Both the position numbers and the translations under genes were made by a program. From Dendrocalamus latiflorus (Eukaryota; Streptophyta; Magnoliopsida; Poales; Poaceae): DNA of 64,000 nt. The stretch covers positions 13,546,106 to 13,610,105 of the forward strand of contig CM029626.1 of NCBI GenBank assembly GCA_017311315.1. The letters are read 5' to 3'. Shown here piece after piece: positions 35,208 to 45,045 of this stretch. Position 1 is the stretch's first letter, and each line of letters begins with the position of its first letter. A model generated the notes under the pieces. That model saw only the letters and a list, made by a program, of their open reading frames with translations. It was not told where the DNA came from and ran no database searches.

Positions 35208-35493
35208 GGCCCTGATCAACTCGGCTTCGGTTTCTGGCTTCTGGCTTATTTTTCACTATTCATAAGTTTCGTCTTTTTCTGAACTTTTGGCTTTTTGTTG
35301 AGTTTTTTTGCCGGTTCTTTTTTTCCCATATTTATTTGTATTATACGTAATGGGCTAGCATATTTTTTTATTTTTAATTTTTTTTAAATTTAATTATGCT
35401 AAATAAACCTCTGTCAGCTACAGTGCTTTTTTCAGCCAGCTACAGTGTTTTCAGCCATAAGCCACGAGCTTTTCAGCCGAACCGATCACCACC
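35208..35493 (+). mobile_element. Tourist-like MITE, family A copy 3
   Basis: Close match to the copy at 33688 over almost the full length. Ends GGCCCTGATCAACTCGGCTT and AGCCGAACCGATCACCACC are inverted. TTA follows the right end; the left flank is degenerate. Confidence 0.75.
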
Positions 35494-35607
35494 TTAATTT
35501 GGGGCTGAGCAGTCACATGCCAAAGGCGCTTCCAGCTACATTACTTCCAGAAAACATAAAGTTAAAGACTGCCCAAACGGACTGAAGTGCTCTGGGCATC
35601 CGTGGAC

Positions 35608-35842
35608 GGATTGGGATCCTCTGCCTTCGCACACTGTGAAGTCACGGTGACTTCACGCGATCTGAACCGTCCGCGGGAAAAATAACGGCCCAGATCAGCT
35701 GTTGCTACAGTATTTTTACTGTAGCTACAGTAAAAAAAATAATGTACCAACATCTGATCTGGGCCGTCATTTTTCCCGCAGACGGCTCAGATCGCGTGAA
35801 GTCACCGTGACTTCACTGTGCGAAGGCAAAGGATTCGAATCC
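35608..35842. mobile_element. Mutator-type MITE with perfect 9-bp target duplication
   Basis: 235 bp. The left arm GGATTGGGATCCTCTGCC and the right arm (inverted) GGATTCGAATCCTTTGCC continue as inverted repeats for roughly 90 bp, including TGAAGTCACGGTGACTTCA in both. Flanked by the perfect 9-bp repeat TCCGTGGAC (35599-35607 and 35843-35851), the Mutator signature. The centre has GCTACAGTATTTTTACTGTAGC, itself a hairpin. Confidence 0.88.
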
Positions 35843-36032
35843 TCCGTGGACACAGGTGGGGCTTTCAATTGCAAGATCAGAGCAAATAAAGCGTACACAA
35901 GCAGTAGTAATGGTAGTACTGAACATAATGCCCACCTTTTTTGTTTTTGGGAAATGCTAAACAGCATTTGAGTGGTTTTTTTGACTCAAAGCATTCGGAT
36001 TTTTTTATGTACGCATATTCTCTAAAAAATAT

Positions 36033-36212
36033 GAGTCCTTCGAACCACAAAAAACACTCAAATCCCCCTTTTCCCATATATGCACCCCCTCAAAAAAAGT
36101 GAGTGCTCCGAACCACAAAAAACACTTAAATCTCCCTTCTCCCATCTATGCACCCCCTCTACAAAATCTGAGTGCTCCAAACCACAAAAAAACACTCAAA
36201 TACCCCTAGACA
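36033..36212. repeat. 68-69 bp tandem repeat, about 2.6 copies
   Basis: Units start at 36033, 36101 and 36170, each with GAGT(C/G)CT(T/C)C(G/A)AACCACAAAA followed by TCTCCC.TCTCCCAT. Copies differ by a few substitutions; the last is partial. Confidence 0.8.
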
Positions 36213-36223
36213 TCACCTTTGTT

Positions 36224-36247
36224 TTTTGGTCCCCGTGGGGACCAAAA
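36224..36247. repeat. Near-perfect palindrome
   Basis: TTTTGGTCCCC, then GT, then GGGGACCAAAA: 11-bp arms with a 2-base loop. It lies 48 bp left of the short-LTR Copia element. Function unknown. Confidence 0.85.
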
Positions 36248-36295
36248 GCTGGACAAAGGTAACAGCTTAGGTCTTCTCAATGGTTTGGTGATATG

Positions 36296-36425
36296 TGTTA
36301 TGAATAGCATTTGTATTCATCATGAGGCTAATGGTCAGTATATATATACATGTACAGGTGTAATATATATACAGATAACCCCTTATATAACGAAGAAAAT
36401 ACACAGGTATAATACACATCTAACA
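36296..36425 (-). repeat. 3' LTR (in element orientation) of the short-LTR Copia
   Basis: 130 bp, about 85-90 percent like the LTR at 41299-41427 by eye, implying a much older insertion than the Copia at 44582. Confidence 0.85.
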
Positions 36426-36499
36426 TCCTCTCAAACTTATGGTGGGTCAACAACATGAAGTTTGAAGAGATATAAGCTGTGCTGGGCTCTGGTTTGTGC

Positions 36500-39400
36500 C
36501 TTTATGAAGTCTGCCAACTAAAACTCGAAAGGCACATACTGAAGAGCAACAACTTGGTTCTGCACTTGTGCCCGCATATAGAAAGTATCAACACTAATAT
36601 GCTTTGTATGCTTATGCTTCACCGGATCTTTAGCAATGCTAATAGCACATGTACTGTTAGACAAAAGAGGAGTCGATGCAGAAACAGAAATACCAAAATC
36701 CTCAAGTAACCACCGTAACCAAGTAACTTCCGCAATCAAAGCCATAGCTCACAATTCAGCCTCAGCACTCGAACGAGAAACTAATGTCTGCTTCTTGGTC
36801 TTCCAAGCAATGATAGAACTACCAAGAAAAACGCAATAAGCAGAGAGAGACCAGCGATCAAATGGATCACTAGCTCAGGTGGCATCAGAAAATGCCTGGT
36901 GCTGTAAAGAGCTGGAGCGAGAGAAAAAGAGACGATGAGAGTTAGTTCCACAAAGTATCGTAGAACACGAAAAAGATAACTATAGTGGAACTGAGTGGGA
37001 ACAGAAACAAACTGACTCAAGATATGCATAGGGTACGAAATGTTAGAATGGGTGACACCAAGATAAACACGGCTCCCAACAAGGTGGCGATAGCGAGTAG
37101 GATAAGTAAGAGGTTCACCATTAGTGGGACGAAGATGAACATTAAGCTCCATGAGAGTCTTAGCTGTGAGCTGATCAGTAAGAGAGGAACGATCAAGAAG
37201 ATCCTGGATATACTTTTCTTGGGACGGATAGAAACCCTCAAGAGTAGAAATAACATCAATCCCAAGAAAGTTGCGAAGAGGACTCAGATCAGACATAAGA
37301 AACTGCTCATGAAGACGCTCCTTGACAAAAGTGACATACTAAGAATCATCTCCATTAATGATCATATCATCAATATACAAAAGGAGAAGTGTCCGACCAC
37401 AAGGCGAAGTGTGAATAAAAAGAGTAGGATCATGAGCACTGATAGAGAAACTAGCTGTAGTGACAATAAAAGAGAAACGATCAAACTAGGCACGAGGAGC
37501 TTGCTTGAGGCCATAGAGAGATCGGTGAGGGTGACAAACCATACCCTTAGGAATAGAATACCCAGAGGTGACTACATGTAGACCTCCTCACATAACTCGC
37601 CATTGAGAAAGGCATTCTTGATGTCCAACTGAGAGATAGACCACTATCAAACAAAGGCCACAACAAGAAGAGTGCAAATGGTGGTTACATGAGCAACAGG
37701 AGCAAAGGTCTCATCGTAGTCACGATCATGCTCCTACTAAAAATCACGTGCTATAAGACTTGCCTTGTAGTGCTCAAGAGAACCATCAAAGCGAGTCTTA
37801 ACCTTATAGATCCACTTACACATGATAGGAGTAACACGCATAGGAAGAGGAACAAGATCCCACGTGCCAGTACGCTCAAGGGCAGCAATCTTCTCTGCCA
37901 TCGCATGCTGCCACTTCTGATGAACAACAGCATCATGGTAAGAGATCGGTTCGGCAAGAGCAGCGGTAGCAAAACCAAAACACTCAAGAGGCCGAATAGA
38001 CTGGCAATCGCGTAGAGCATAGAGAGGAGGAGAGGCCAAAGAGGATGACCCAGGGCACATCAGAAGAATCCTCAACTCATGAACGATGAGTATAGTAGAG
38101 AGGATAAGAAGGAACAAAGTCAAGAGTAACCTCGGGAGAGGGTGCCAGTGGTAAAGAAGGTGCCGACTGGGAAGGAGGCACCGGAGGGATCAAAAGCTAT
38201 GGTAGAGGAGTGGTGGCTATGGGGGTGGAAGGAAACATCAGGAAAGAAAGTGGCTCAGCAAGAGATGCTGAAGTAGAGGAAGTAGAAGGGTGAGGATAGA
38301 AAGGACGAGACTCATCACAAGTAATATCCCAAGAAATCCACATCCGTCGGCCAATAGGATCCTAACAACAATATCCCTTGTGCTCAGAACTATAGCCCAG
38401 AAAAACACACTCAATAGACTGAGCGATCAACTTGGTGTGCTCACGAGGTGCAAGAAGAATATAGCACACACACCCAAAGAGGCAAAGACCGGAATAATCA
38501 GGAGTCTTACCATAGATATGCTCAACTGGGATCCCACCCTAAAGAGCAGAGGAGGGCTGAATGTTGATAAGAAAAGTGGCTGTAGAAACAGCCTCAGCCC
38601 ATAAGTGTGGTGGAACAGCGGAAATAAGCATGAGCTATCTCGAGAAGATGATGATGCTTGCGTTCAGCCACACCATTCTGAGCATGAGCACCGAGACAAG
38701 AAAAATGAGACAGAGACTACCCTACTCAGCAAGAAAACCGCAAAGAACTCCTGACAAGTACTCTCCAGTGAAATCAGCATGAAAATACGAATAGGAGAGT
38801 CAAACTAAGTACGAGCCATGGTCGCAAAAGTCTTATAGGTGGATAGAACATCATTACGAGATGACATAAAGTATATCCACGTATGCCGAGAAAAATCATC
38901 AATAAAAATTGTATAATATCGATGACCTCCTTTTGAAAGAAAAGGATCTAGTCCCCATACATCATAATGAACAAGATCAAAAGGACGCTGAGATACTGAC
39001 TCACTAAAAGGATAGGGAACTCTGACAATTGAGAGAAGCATCGCCAAACACAGACCCTAAAAGACCACAATGAAGTAATGAAGACATACGTGATCCACAA
39101 AGATGTCCTAAATGATGATGCCACTGAGCAAAGGATGCGGTGGAGGCTACAGCAGATGCGCAGGCAGTAGTGGAGGCGACAAGACTGACAAGGGCAACAG
39201 AAGGAAGATGAAGCTATTCAAGCTCGCAGAGTCGTCGCAAGTCACGGCGGCGAGGGTTAGTACCAACCAGAGTCCTCGTGTGGCAATCCTGAATACAACA
39301 AGAATCAGAATCGAGAATAATACGACAATGATGATCAGTGAGCTGACCGGTAGATATGAGCTGCATGGTTAGTTTTGGAACATGAGAAATAGCAGGAACA

Positions 39401-39600
39401 TGAAAGTATGAATATAAAAGAGTGCCTCGTCCTGTGACAGAAAGAGATGTATCATCTGTTGTTTGAACAGTGATAGGAGCAATTAAAGGACTAATGGAAG
39501 TGGGACTAGTGGAATCAGATGTCATATGAAAGAAAGTACCAAAATCAAGAATCCAAGGTAATATACCTAAAGAAGGAAAAGTAGAAGGTGGTCTTTCACC
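36500..39600 (-). pseudogene. Copia pol relic (protease, integrase, RT, RNase H)
   Basis: Going 5' to 3' on the minus strand: SDSTSPTSISPLIAPITVQT and ELISTGQ-like text near the protease/GAG-pre-integrase junction (39214-39525); WHHHLGHLCG; integrase text RPFDLVHYDVWGLDPFLSKG and YYTIFIDDFSRHTWIYFM (38805-39047); RT text HQKWQHAMAEKIAALERTGT and PIMCKWIYKVKTRFDGSLEH (37737-38123); then SDLSPLRNFLGIDV and SYPMHILSQFV (36781-37296); and RNase H text EVTWLRWLLEDFGI and KHKHTKHISVDTFYMR (36518-36745). Many stops and frameshifts. Confidence 0.85.
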
Positions 39601-40164
39601 GAAAGACTAAGCAGCAGAACTGGACGGTGCAGAAGCAATCATGCGACGTAGTAGTGTGAGAAGCTCCTAAGTGTCAGAGGCACTAGGACTCCTCTGAGAG
39701 GAGGAACCTCTAGTGCTCCTCAGAGAACAGCCACCATAACCAAAATCCTTCTTTTTGTTGTAGCATAACTGCTCCACATGTCCATCTTTATTGCAATAGG
39801 TGTAGTGAGTCTCCTACCAACAGCAGCTGTCATTAGTGGAAATTCAACTGGTGATAGAGAAACCGGAGGCGCAGCAGGTGTAGAAGCTGGAGGAGCCACT
39901 CAAACCGGCAAAAACGATGATGACGACAGTAGACTCACACCACGAAGGTGAATCTCCTCAGTACGAACAGCTGCAAGAGCCTCTAACAAAGTCACACGAG
40001 AGTGACGAGTCTACTCAAACTCAGATTGGAGATATGTCAAAAAGTTGTAGATGCGGTGAAGCTCCAGGTCAGACTACTGACACTGACAGCACTGATAGGT
40101 GCAGCAAACATCTGGTCCCAAAGAGTCAATTTGAAACCATACCACAGACAACTAAACATAGAAC

Positions 40165-40700
40165 TCATCCACAGTGGCATCTCCCTGTAGCAATGACTGC
40201 TCCTGATTCTAAGGAATCACCAGATGGCTCGTAGCGATTGTGTAAATGTGCCCACATTGCCTGTGCAGAATCTAAGCCAACGACATCACCAGTGAGATGC
40301 ACCTCCATCCTAGCAACCATAATAACAGAAGCACGAGCATCCTCGTCGGTCAATGTCTTGTAGGCAGCATACTGAGTCTGAAAAGTCTCCATATCATCCT
40401 CAAAAACCTCAGATGCATTACGAGCGTATTCAAAATTATCCTTCGGAAGCACAGGCTCAGCAGGTGGAGCAGGGCGAGGTGGACAAGGTAACTCGCCAGT
40501 AAGAAACTCCCAAAAACACTGACCATGCATGTGAAGGCGCATGTGCTAAAACCAATCCCGATATTGAGACCATCGAAGATCATAGGGCAACGAGGAATAG
40601 AAACGGTGCTTGCAAAAAAGACATTTTTTTCTCCTTTTTTTCTCATTTTTCTCTTTTTCTTTTCTTTTCTTTTTGTTTTTGCTTTGCTTACTTCGGCCAA
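40165..40700 (-). pseudogene. Copia gag relic
   Basis: Minus-strand frames give MRLHMHGQCFWEFLTGELPC, then TYQTQ-like segments and AQAMWAHLHNRYEPSGDS, the usual Copia UBN2-type gag pattern. A frame break lies near 40540. An oligo-pyrimidine tract (40622-40680) lies upstream in the leader. This would be the capsid part of the element. Confidence 0.75.
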
Positions 40701-41298
40701 TCAACAAAAAGACCACCGAGGCAATCGGTCAGTCAAAAACAACCGAAGATGATGACCGAGTAGCTGAGGCGGCGATTGAGATCCCCCCACTGGCGTTGGC
40801 TTGGCGACCGCGACTGACCTCAACGACGGCTAGGTGGCGGTCTCAGCTGGCAGCAGAAGAATCCACCGGATCCGATGGAAGACCTTGCGAGATCCGACAG
40901 ACGACGCTAGATCTAGGCAGCGATGAGACCCTGCGTTCGCCGAAGCGACGAATAAAGATGCGGCGTCCACAGGGCAGCCGTCATCCGGAAGGAGGTGACG
41001 GCATCTGAGCTTCCTCAGGCATCGGTGACGAGGACGGACAACGTTTGAGCATCAACGCCTACAGATCGAGGCACCGAGGGGGTCGAAGCGACCGCCGTCG
41101 ACCGAGACGGAGGCAGCAGATGGAGAGCCGCTGGTGCAAAGCCGACCAAGCCTGATAGATCTATGTGACAGCGTGGTGAAGAGACTCCAGGCGATGATGA
41201 CGACGATAAAAACCAACCAGAGGAGCAGCAAGCGACGGTGGTAGAAGTTGGAGAAACGAACCAGCAACACGAAACCTTAGGTATGTGTTCTGATACCA

Positions 41299-41427
41299 TG
41301 TTATGAATAACGCTTGTATTCATCATGAGACCAGTGGAGCCAGTATATACACACATACAGGTATAACATATATACAGATAACCCCTTATATAACGAAAAA
41401 ATACACAGGCATAATATTAATCTAACA
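41299..41427 (-). repeat. 5' LTR (in element orientation) of the short-LTR Copia
   Basis: 129 bp. The primer-binding site complement TCTGATACCA (41289-41298) directly adjoins it. Confidence 0.85.
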
Positions 41428-41604
41428 ATATGACAGGACGAGACGCGAGCAAAACAAGCTAGGACCATGGCGACCATCTTGGCGCCTCAACCAGAGACAT
41501 GGGATGAGGATTTCGGGTCCACGGTTACTTTTGCCGTGTGCACCAGATTACATCATACACAGCGATGTTGAGTCATGGAAAACAACACAAAACTAGATGT
41601 GTAC

Positions 41605-41883
41605 TCAATCACAATTGCAGGCTTCAGCGTCCTGCTTGAGTGGTACCCTGGAGATGCCCACGTGGTGGATGTCTGACGCATCGGCGGTTAACATTCCCAG
41701 GATAGCGAGGGAGAATACTCCCAGCGGTCTTGAGCTTGATGCGTAACTTCCTTCGTACATGTTGCTGCTTTTCACTGCAACCAACATTTCGGACTTCTCT
41801 CTGAGATCTATGACATGCTCAACAGAGGTTGAAGTAGGCACGCAAAGTGGTGGTCTCGCCATTGCAAGAAGAGGCGCATCTAG
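41605..41883 (-). pseudogene. PPR-CBS relic, last exon (intact)
   Basis: 93 codons including the TGA stop (41605-41607). It starts LDAPLLAMARPPLCVPTSTS after the acceptor TTTCTCAG, then SSNMYEGSYASSSRPLGVFS. Frame is open. The short-LTR Copia begins 178 bp further on. Confidence 0.82.
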
Positions 41884-42411
41884 CTGAGAAAGGAAATTAA
41901 AGGAGTTTAGAATCACAGAAGAATACAGGAATATCAATTATGATGGCATTGAAATGGGAGTACTTCTGCAATTTCGTTACAGCATGCACAAAGTTTGACA
42001 ATGGCGGAAAGTATGTCGAATCACTTATTGGCCACTTGCAGGCAACAACGGTTGCAGCGTAAGACGGACAACGAGGTGCAAAGGTTAAGAGCAGCCTATG
42101 ATTGGCCACGGACCAGACAATTTCCAGTTAAATAACACTTGACCACAAGTTTTGATGGTTTTGTTTTTATATATACGTATTTGCTTGCAAGAAGAACCTT
42201 GGCCAAAATCACTTAAATTTGTTAAGAATTCAGACTGACTTGGCACAAAATCTGAAGTGGCTGGTTTATCAAATAGTGGTCCCTGCCGCTAAAACCAGTG
42301 CCAACCATTCCAGTAGCTTTCGTACGAAGGTCGATGCTGCATCCATTCCAGTAGCTCTCATACAAGGGTTGATGCTACAAATGCTGATACCGACTGAACA
42401 AGACACTATAC

Positions 42412-42588
42412 CTTGGTACAATCAAGGCCGTGAACAATTCTAACGCAACTTCCCCAGTCATCCACAGGAGGAACTGCACGGTCTTTGAAAAATCGCATCA
42501 CAACCTTCTCCGAGATTAAGTCAGCAAGTAATGGTCGGGTTTCTTGAAATGGAATCATATACTTCTCGACAGGATCATTCAAGATAAT
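42412..42588 (-). pseudogene. PPR-CBS relic, CBS-domain exon (intact)
   Basis: 59 codons, phase 0 to 0, from IILNDPVEKYMIPFQETRPL through VVMRFFKDRAVPPVDDWGSC to VRIVHGLDCTK. Good acceptor (CATCTTAG) and donor (AAG then GTATAG). The pattern 'AVP.VDDWG.C.RIVH' matches a CBS motif, which binds adenosyl ligands in active proteins. Confidence 0.82.
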
Positions 42589-42669
42589 CTAAGATGTCAA
42601 TAGACAAAACATCAGATATAGCCAAGAAGAGTGAAGAAAGGGATATAAAATATGAACTTGACAGACAGC

Positions 42670-42736
42670 CTGTGGAAATACATGGCGTCTAACAAGAGAG
42701 TTGGTGTCCAGATAGGGTTTCAACTTTAACAGCCAC
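42670..42736 (-). pseudogene. PPR-CBS relic, 67-bp exon with a 2-bp deletion and a GC donor
   Basis: After the acceptor TTAAACCAG it reads VAVKVETLSG. A 2-bp loss (TCTGGACACC instead of the expected TCTGGATTCACC) then throws the frame; the shifted frame reads TNSLVRRHVFPQ. The expected length is 69 bp. The following donor is GC (CCACAG then GCTGTC), not GT. Confidence 0.75.
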
Positions 42737-43868
42737 CTGGTTTAAACAGATAGAAACAAACTTAAAAATGATCATGCTTTCACTTTGACACATTCACTTT
42801 GAGACATTAAATTTATAGAACTCGCAAAACAAAAGGAATATTTACTATATGCTCCTGGCACCTAGTGCCAACATTGAATTAAATTCCCAGTTTCACCCAT
42901 TCAGATAGATCAACCAAGTGCGTTTAATTTTTTATCAGACCTTCCATAAATTTTTGCGTACAAAAACCATGATTTGTCACCGACACATTGGTCATGTACT
43001 TGAGACACCAGACTGGCATTGCATAAGAAAGAAAACAAAAGTGACAAGACGAATATAGTTCACAGGTCTTCATCTGTTACTGGATGTGTAATAACCAGTC
43101 AGATTTTTATCCTCAGAAATTGACAGGACAGCTCCATTAAAACTAGCTATAAGCTGACTACAGGGGTGTGATTCAGTTTTGGCTGCATAATATTACGAAT
43201 ATCTAATAAACTAGAACATGCAATTTCACACCACCGAAATGTGGAGCATTACGAAGGAGAATTTCCTGATAGATGGAATGGTCAGGTCACCACCCATAAT
43301 GGAAAGCAGATTCAATATTCCTGAACTTTAGTTAGTGAAATCAACAGAAAGTTGGCATAATACACAAAAGTGAGCTCAAAAACATCAGAGATTAAGCTGA
43401 CATTTTAAGCTGAGTAGAAGTTATGAAGTTCACCTGTGTAGTATTATGAACCTTTAATGCATGAAAACTAGATGAAAATGCAAATTCGATCTACAACAAC
43501 TTTGCAACATAGGCATTTAGAAATTGAGAATGGGAAAGGACATAATGGCAGACTGGGCCATCTAATTTTTCAAACTAAGATCAAAACAGAGACAAATAAC
43601 CTCTTCAGCTGCAGCAACGAATCACAATGATCACAGTAATTGAAATTATATACAAAATGAACGCTACAACTGTTGTATAGCGAGAGGCCTCAATAACAGA
43701 ATCTACGACAACTTTCCCAGGCATGTTTTCCAACCCAACTAGCAATAAGAAACATGCCAAGAGCATATAAGTTTATGGCAGAACATTACAAATTCATAAT
43801 AGCTACTCTATGAATGAAGCGAAATACAAATACTTAAGAGAGAAAATACAAAGCAGAAAAAAACATAC
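42737..43868. other. Intron of the PPR-CBS relic
   Basis: AT-rich DNA between two exons, with no repeats recognised and no frame of note. Confidence 0.5.
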
Positions 43869-43946
43869 CAGGCCTACTCTACTTGTCCAAAAGAAATATT
43901 CCTTCTCATTAACCATTCTTCTTAGAAGTCCTCTAGCCATATCTAT
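43869..43946 (-). pseudogene. PPR-CBS relic, 78-bp exon
   Basis: 26 codons (IDMARGLLRRMVNEKEYFFW and so on) between an acceptor TTTTTTACAG and a donor GTATGT; phase 0 on both sides. Confidence 0.8.
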
Positions 43947-43987
43947 CTGTAAAAAAGATTAATCAGCCAGCCAGGCAAGTAGTAGGA

Positions 43988-44236
43988 ACATGCTATGTTG
44001 CACAGACACGGACATGGGGACGCGACACGACACGGACTGGGCTAAATGGGCTGGGCCATGTCTGCAGTTTGTCCAATATGTGTCAGAAATATAATTATAT
44101 AAATTCATTGTTTTTTGCACGGCAATATTCGGACACGGACCAAATACGTATGTGGGCCGAGTTGGAGCAGTGTCCATGTCGGACACTGTGTCCGACACAG
44201 ACACACTGCCTCCTTGCTGTGCCCATGCTTCATAGG
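43988..44236. repeat. Possible foldback MITE rich in ACACGGAC motifs
   Basis: The left end TGCTATGTTGCACAGACACG and the right end CTGTGCCCATGCTTCATAGG are roughly inverted. The interior is full of GACACGGAC / GTCCGACAC inverted motifs. It lies in the intron left of the young Copia. No target duplication identified. Confidence 0.4.
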
Positions 44237-44581
44237 GAACATTAACATTTGAAAATCTTAAGACTATTTTAGCATAGAGAAAAACAAAGACATTCAAGGA
44301 GTTAAGAAATCTAGAGAGAGCAGCGCAATCATGAACGTTGTGTTGTGGTGTTACTGTTGCATCTGGTAACGCAAGCCTATTTTTTTTAAAACACCCCTTA
44401 GTTTTCCCATGATTTTGATAGCACATAACACTAAGCTTCAAAAAGCATGCAATTAAGAAAAAAATATAAATCATATTGTATCCATCTATTGTTGTATTAA
44501 AAATGGGAAAAAGTATACTCATAGCAGCATAATGAAACCTCACGGACCTCAGAAAACGCTGAAAACAGCAATGCATCTGTG

Positions 44582-45033
44582 TGTTACTCGCTGGACTCTT
44601 ACTCTTGGTGATAGCAAGATCCTAACTCTCATGGAGAGGATGACACTAGGAGATGGGGCAATTTTCTTCTTGTTTATTGCTCACACAATGCCATGCCAAC
44701 CTGAGGGGTTGGAGATACATACTTATAGGCTGAGAACCAGCCAAGCATATGCTAAGATGCTATCCTAGATGCTGTCCTAAAGCGGTCAATATGCTGTCCT
44801 AAAGCAGATGCTGTCCTAAAAGCAGATGCTGTCCTAAAAGCAGATGCTGTCCTAAAAGGAGATGCTGTCCTAAAAGCAGATGCTGTCCTAAAAGCAGATG
44901 CTGTCCTAAAAGGAGATGCTGTCCTAAAGCAAAAGCAGATGCTGTCCTAAAAGCAGATGCTGTCCTAAAAGCAGTCAAAAGACAAAAACTACCACAGCCC
45001 CACAAAGACCACAGTACAGAGACTTATTCAGCA
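44582..45033 (-). repeat. 3' LTR (element orientation) of the young Copia
   Basis: 452 bp, TGTTACTCGCTGG to TTATTCAGCA on the + strand. Contains an 18-bp minisatellite (44769-44978). Confidence 0.95.
44769..44978. repeat. 18-bp minisatellite inside the LTR
   Basis: About 11 copies of ATGCTGTCCTAAAAGCAG (with GGAG and shorter variants). An identical array sits in the other LTR (50219-50428). On the minus strand it spells a repeating GQHLLL peptide, which is only a by-product. Confidence 0.93.
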
Positions 45034-45045
45034 TTCTCCCCCTAA
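45034..45045 (-). other. Polypurine tract of the young Copia
   Basis: TTAGGGGGAGAA on the minus strand, directly next to the LTR. It primes plus-strand DNA synthesis. Confidence 0.85.

Larger units (their letters stand above)
36296..41427 (-). mobile_element. Copia retrotransposon with very short LTRs, degenerate
   Basis: 5.1 kb, coding on the minus strand. LTRs of 130 and 129 bp (36296-36425 and 41299-41427) start TGTTATGAATA and end TCTAACA. Flanked by the perfect 5-bp duplication ATATG (36291-36295 and 41428-41432). Next to the 41299 LTR is TCTGATACCA, the complement of a TGGTATCAGA primer site matching initiator-Met tRNA. Gag, protease, integrase, RT and RNase H remnants follow in Copia order, all with stops. 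Confidence 0.9.

Noticed and set aside
35815..35845. GGATTCGAATCC looks like a tRNA T-arm / B box
   Set aside because: It is the end of a Mutator-type MITE; no acceptor stem, D-arm or anticodon arm is present.
41960..42110. Minus-strand text FDILSAIVKLCACCNEIAEV as a possible exon
   Set aside because: It lies between two PPR-CBS exons that join in phase without it, and its frame has stops on both sides; treated as intron.
43959..44576. A 205-codon minus-strand frame
   Set aside because: It covers intron sequence of the PPR-CBS relic and a foldback repeat; its last codons cross a splice acceptor.
44769..44978. Regular short repeats that could suggest a CRISPR array
   Set aside because: The units abut without unique spacers, lie inside an LTR and are in a plant genome.
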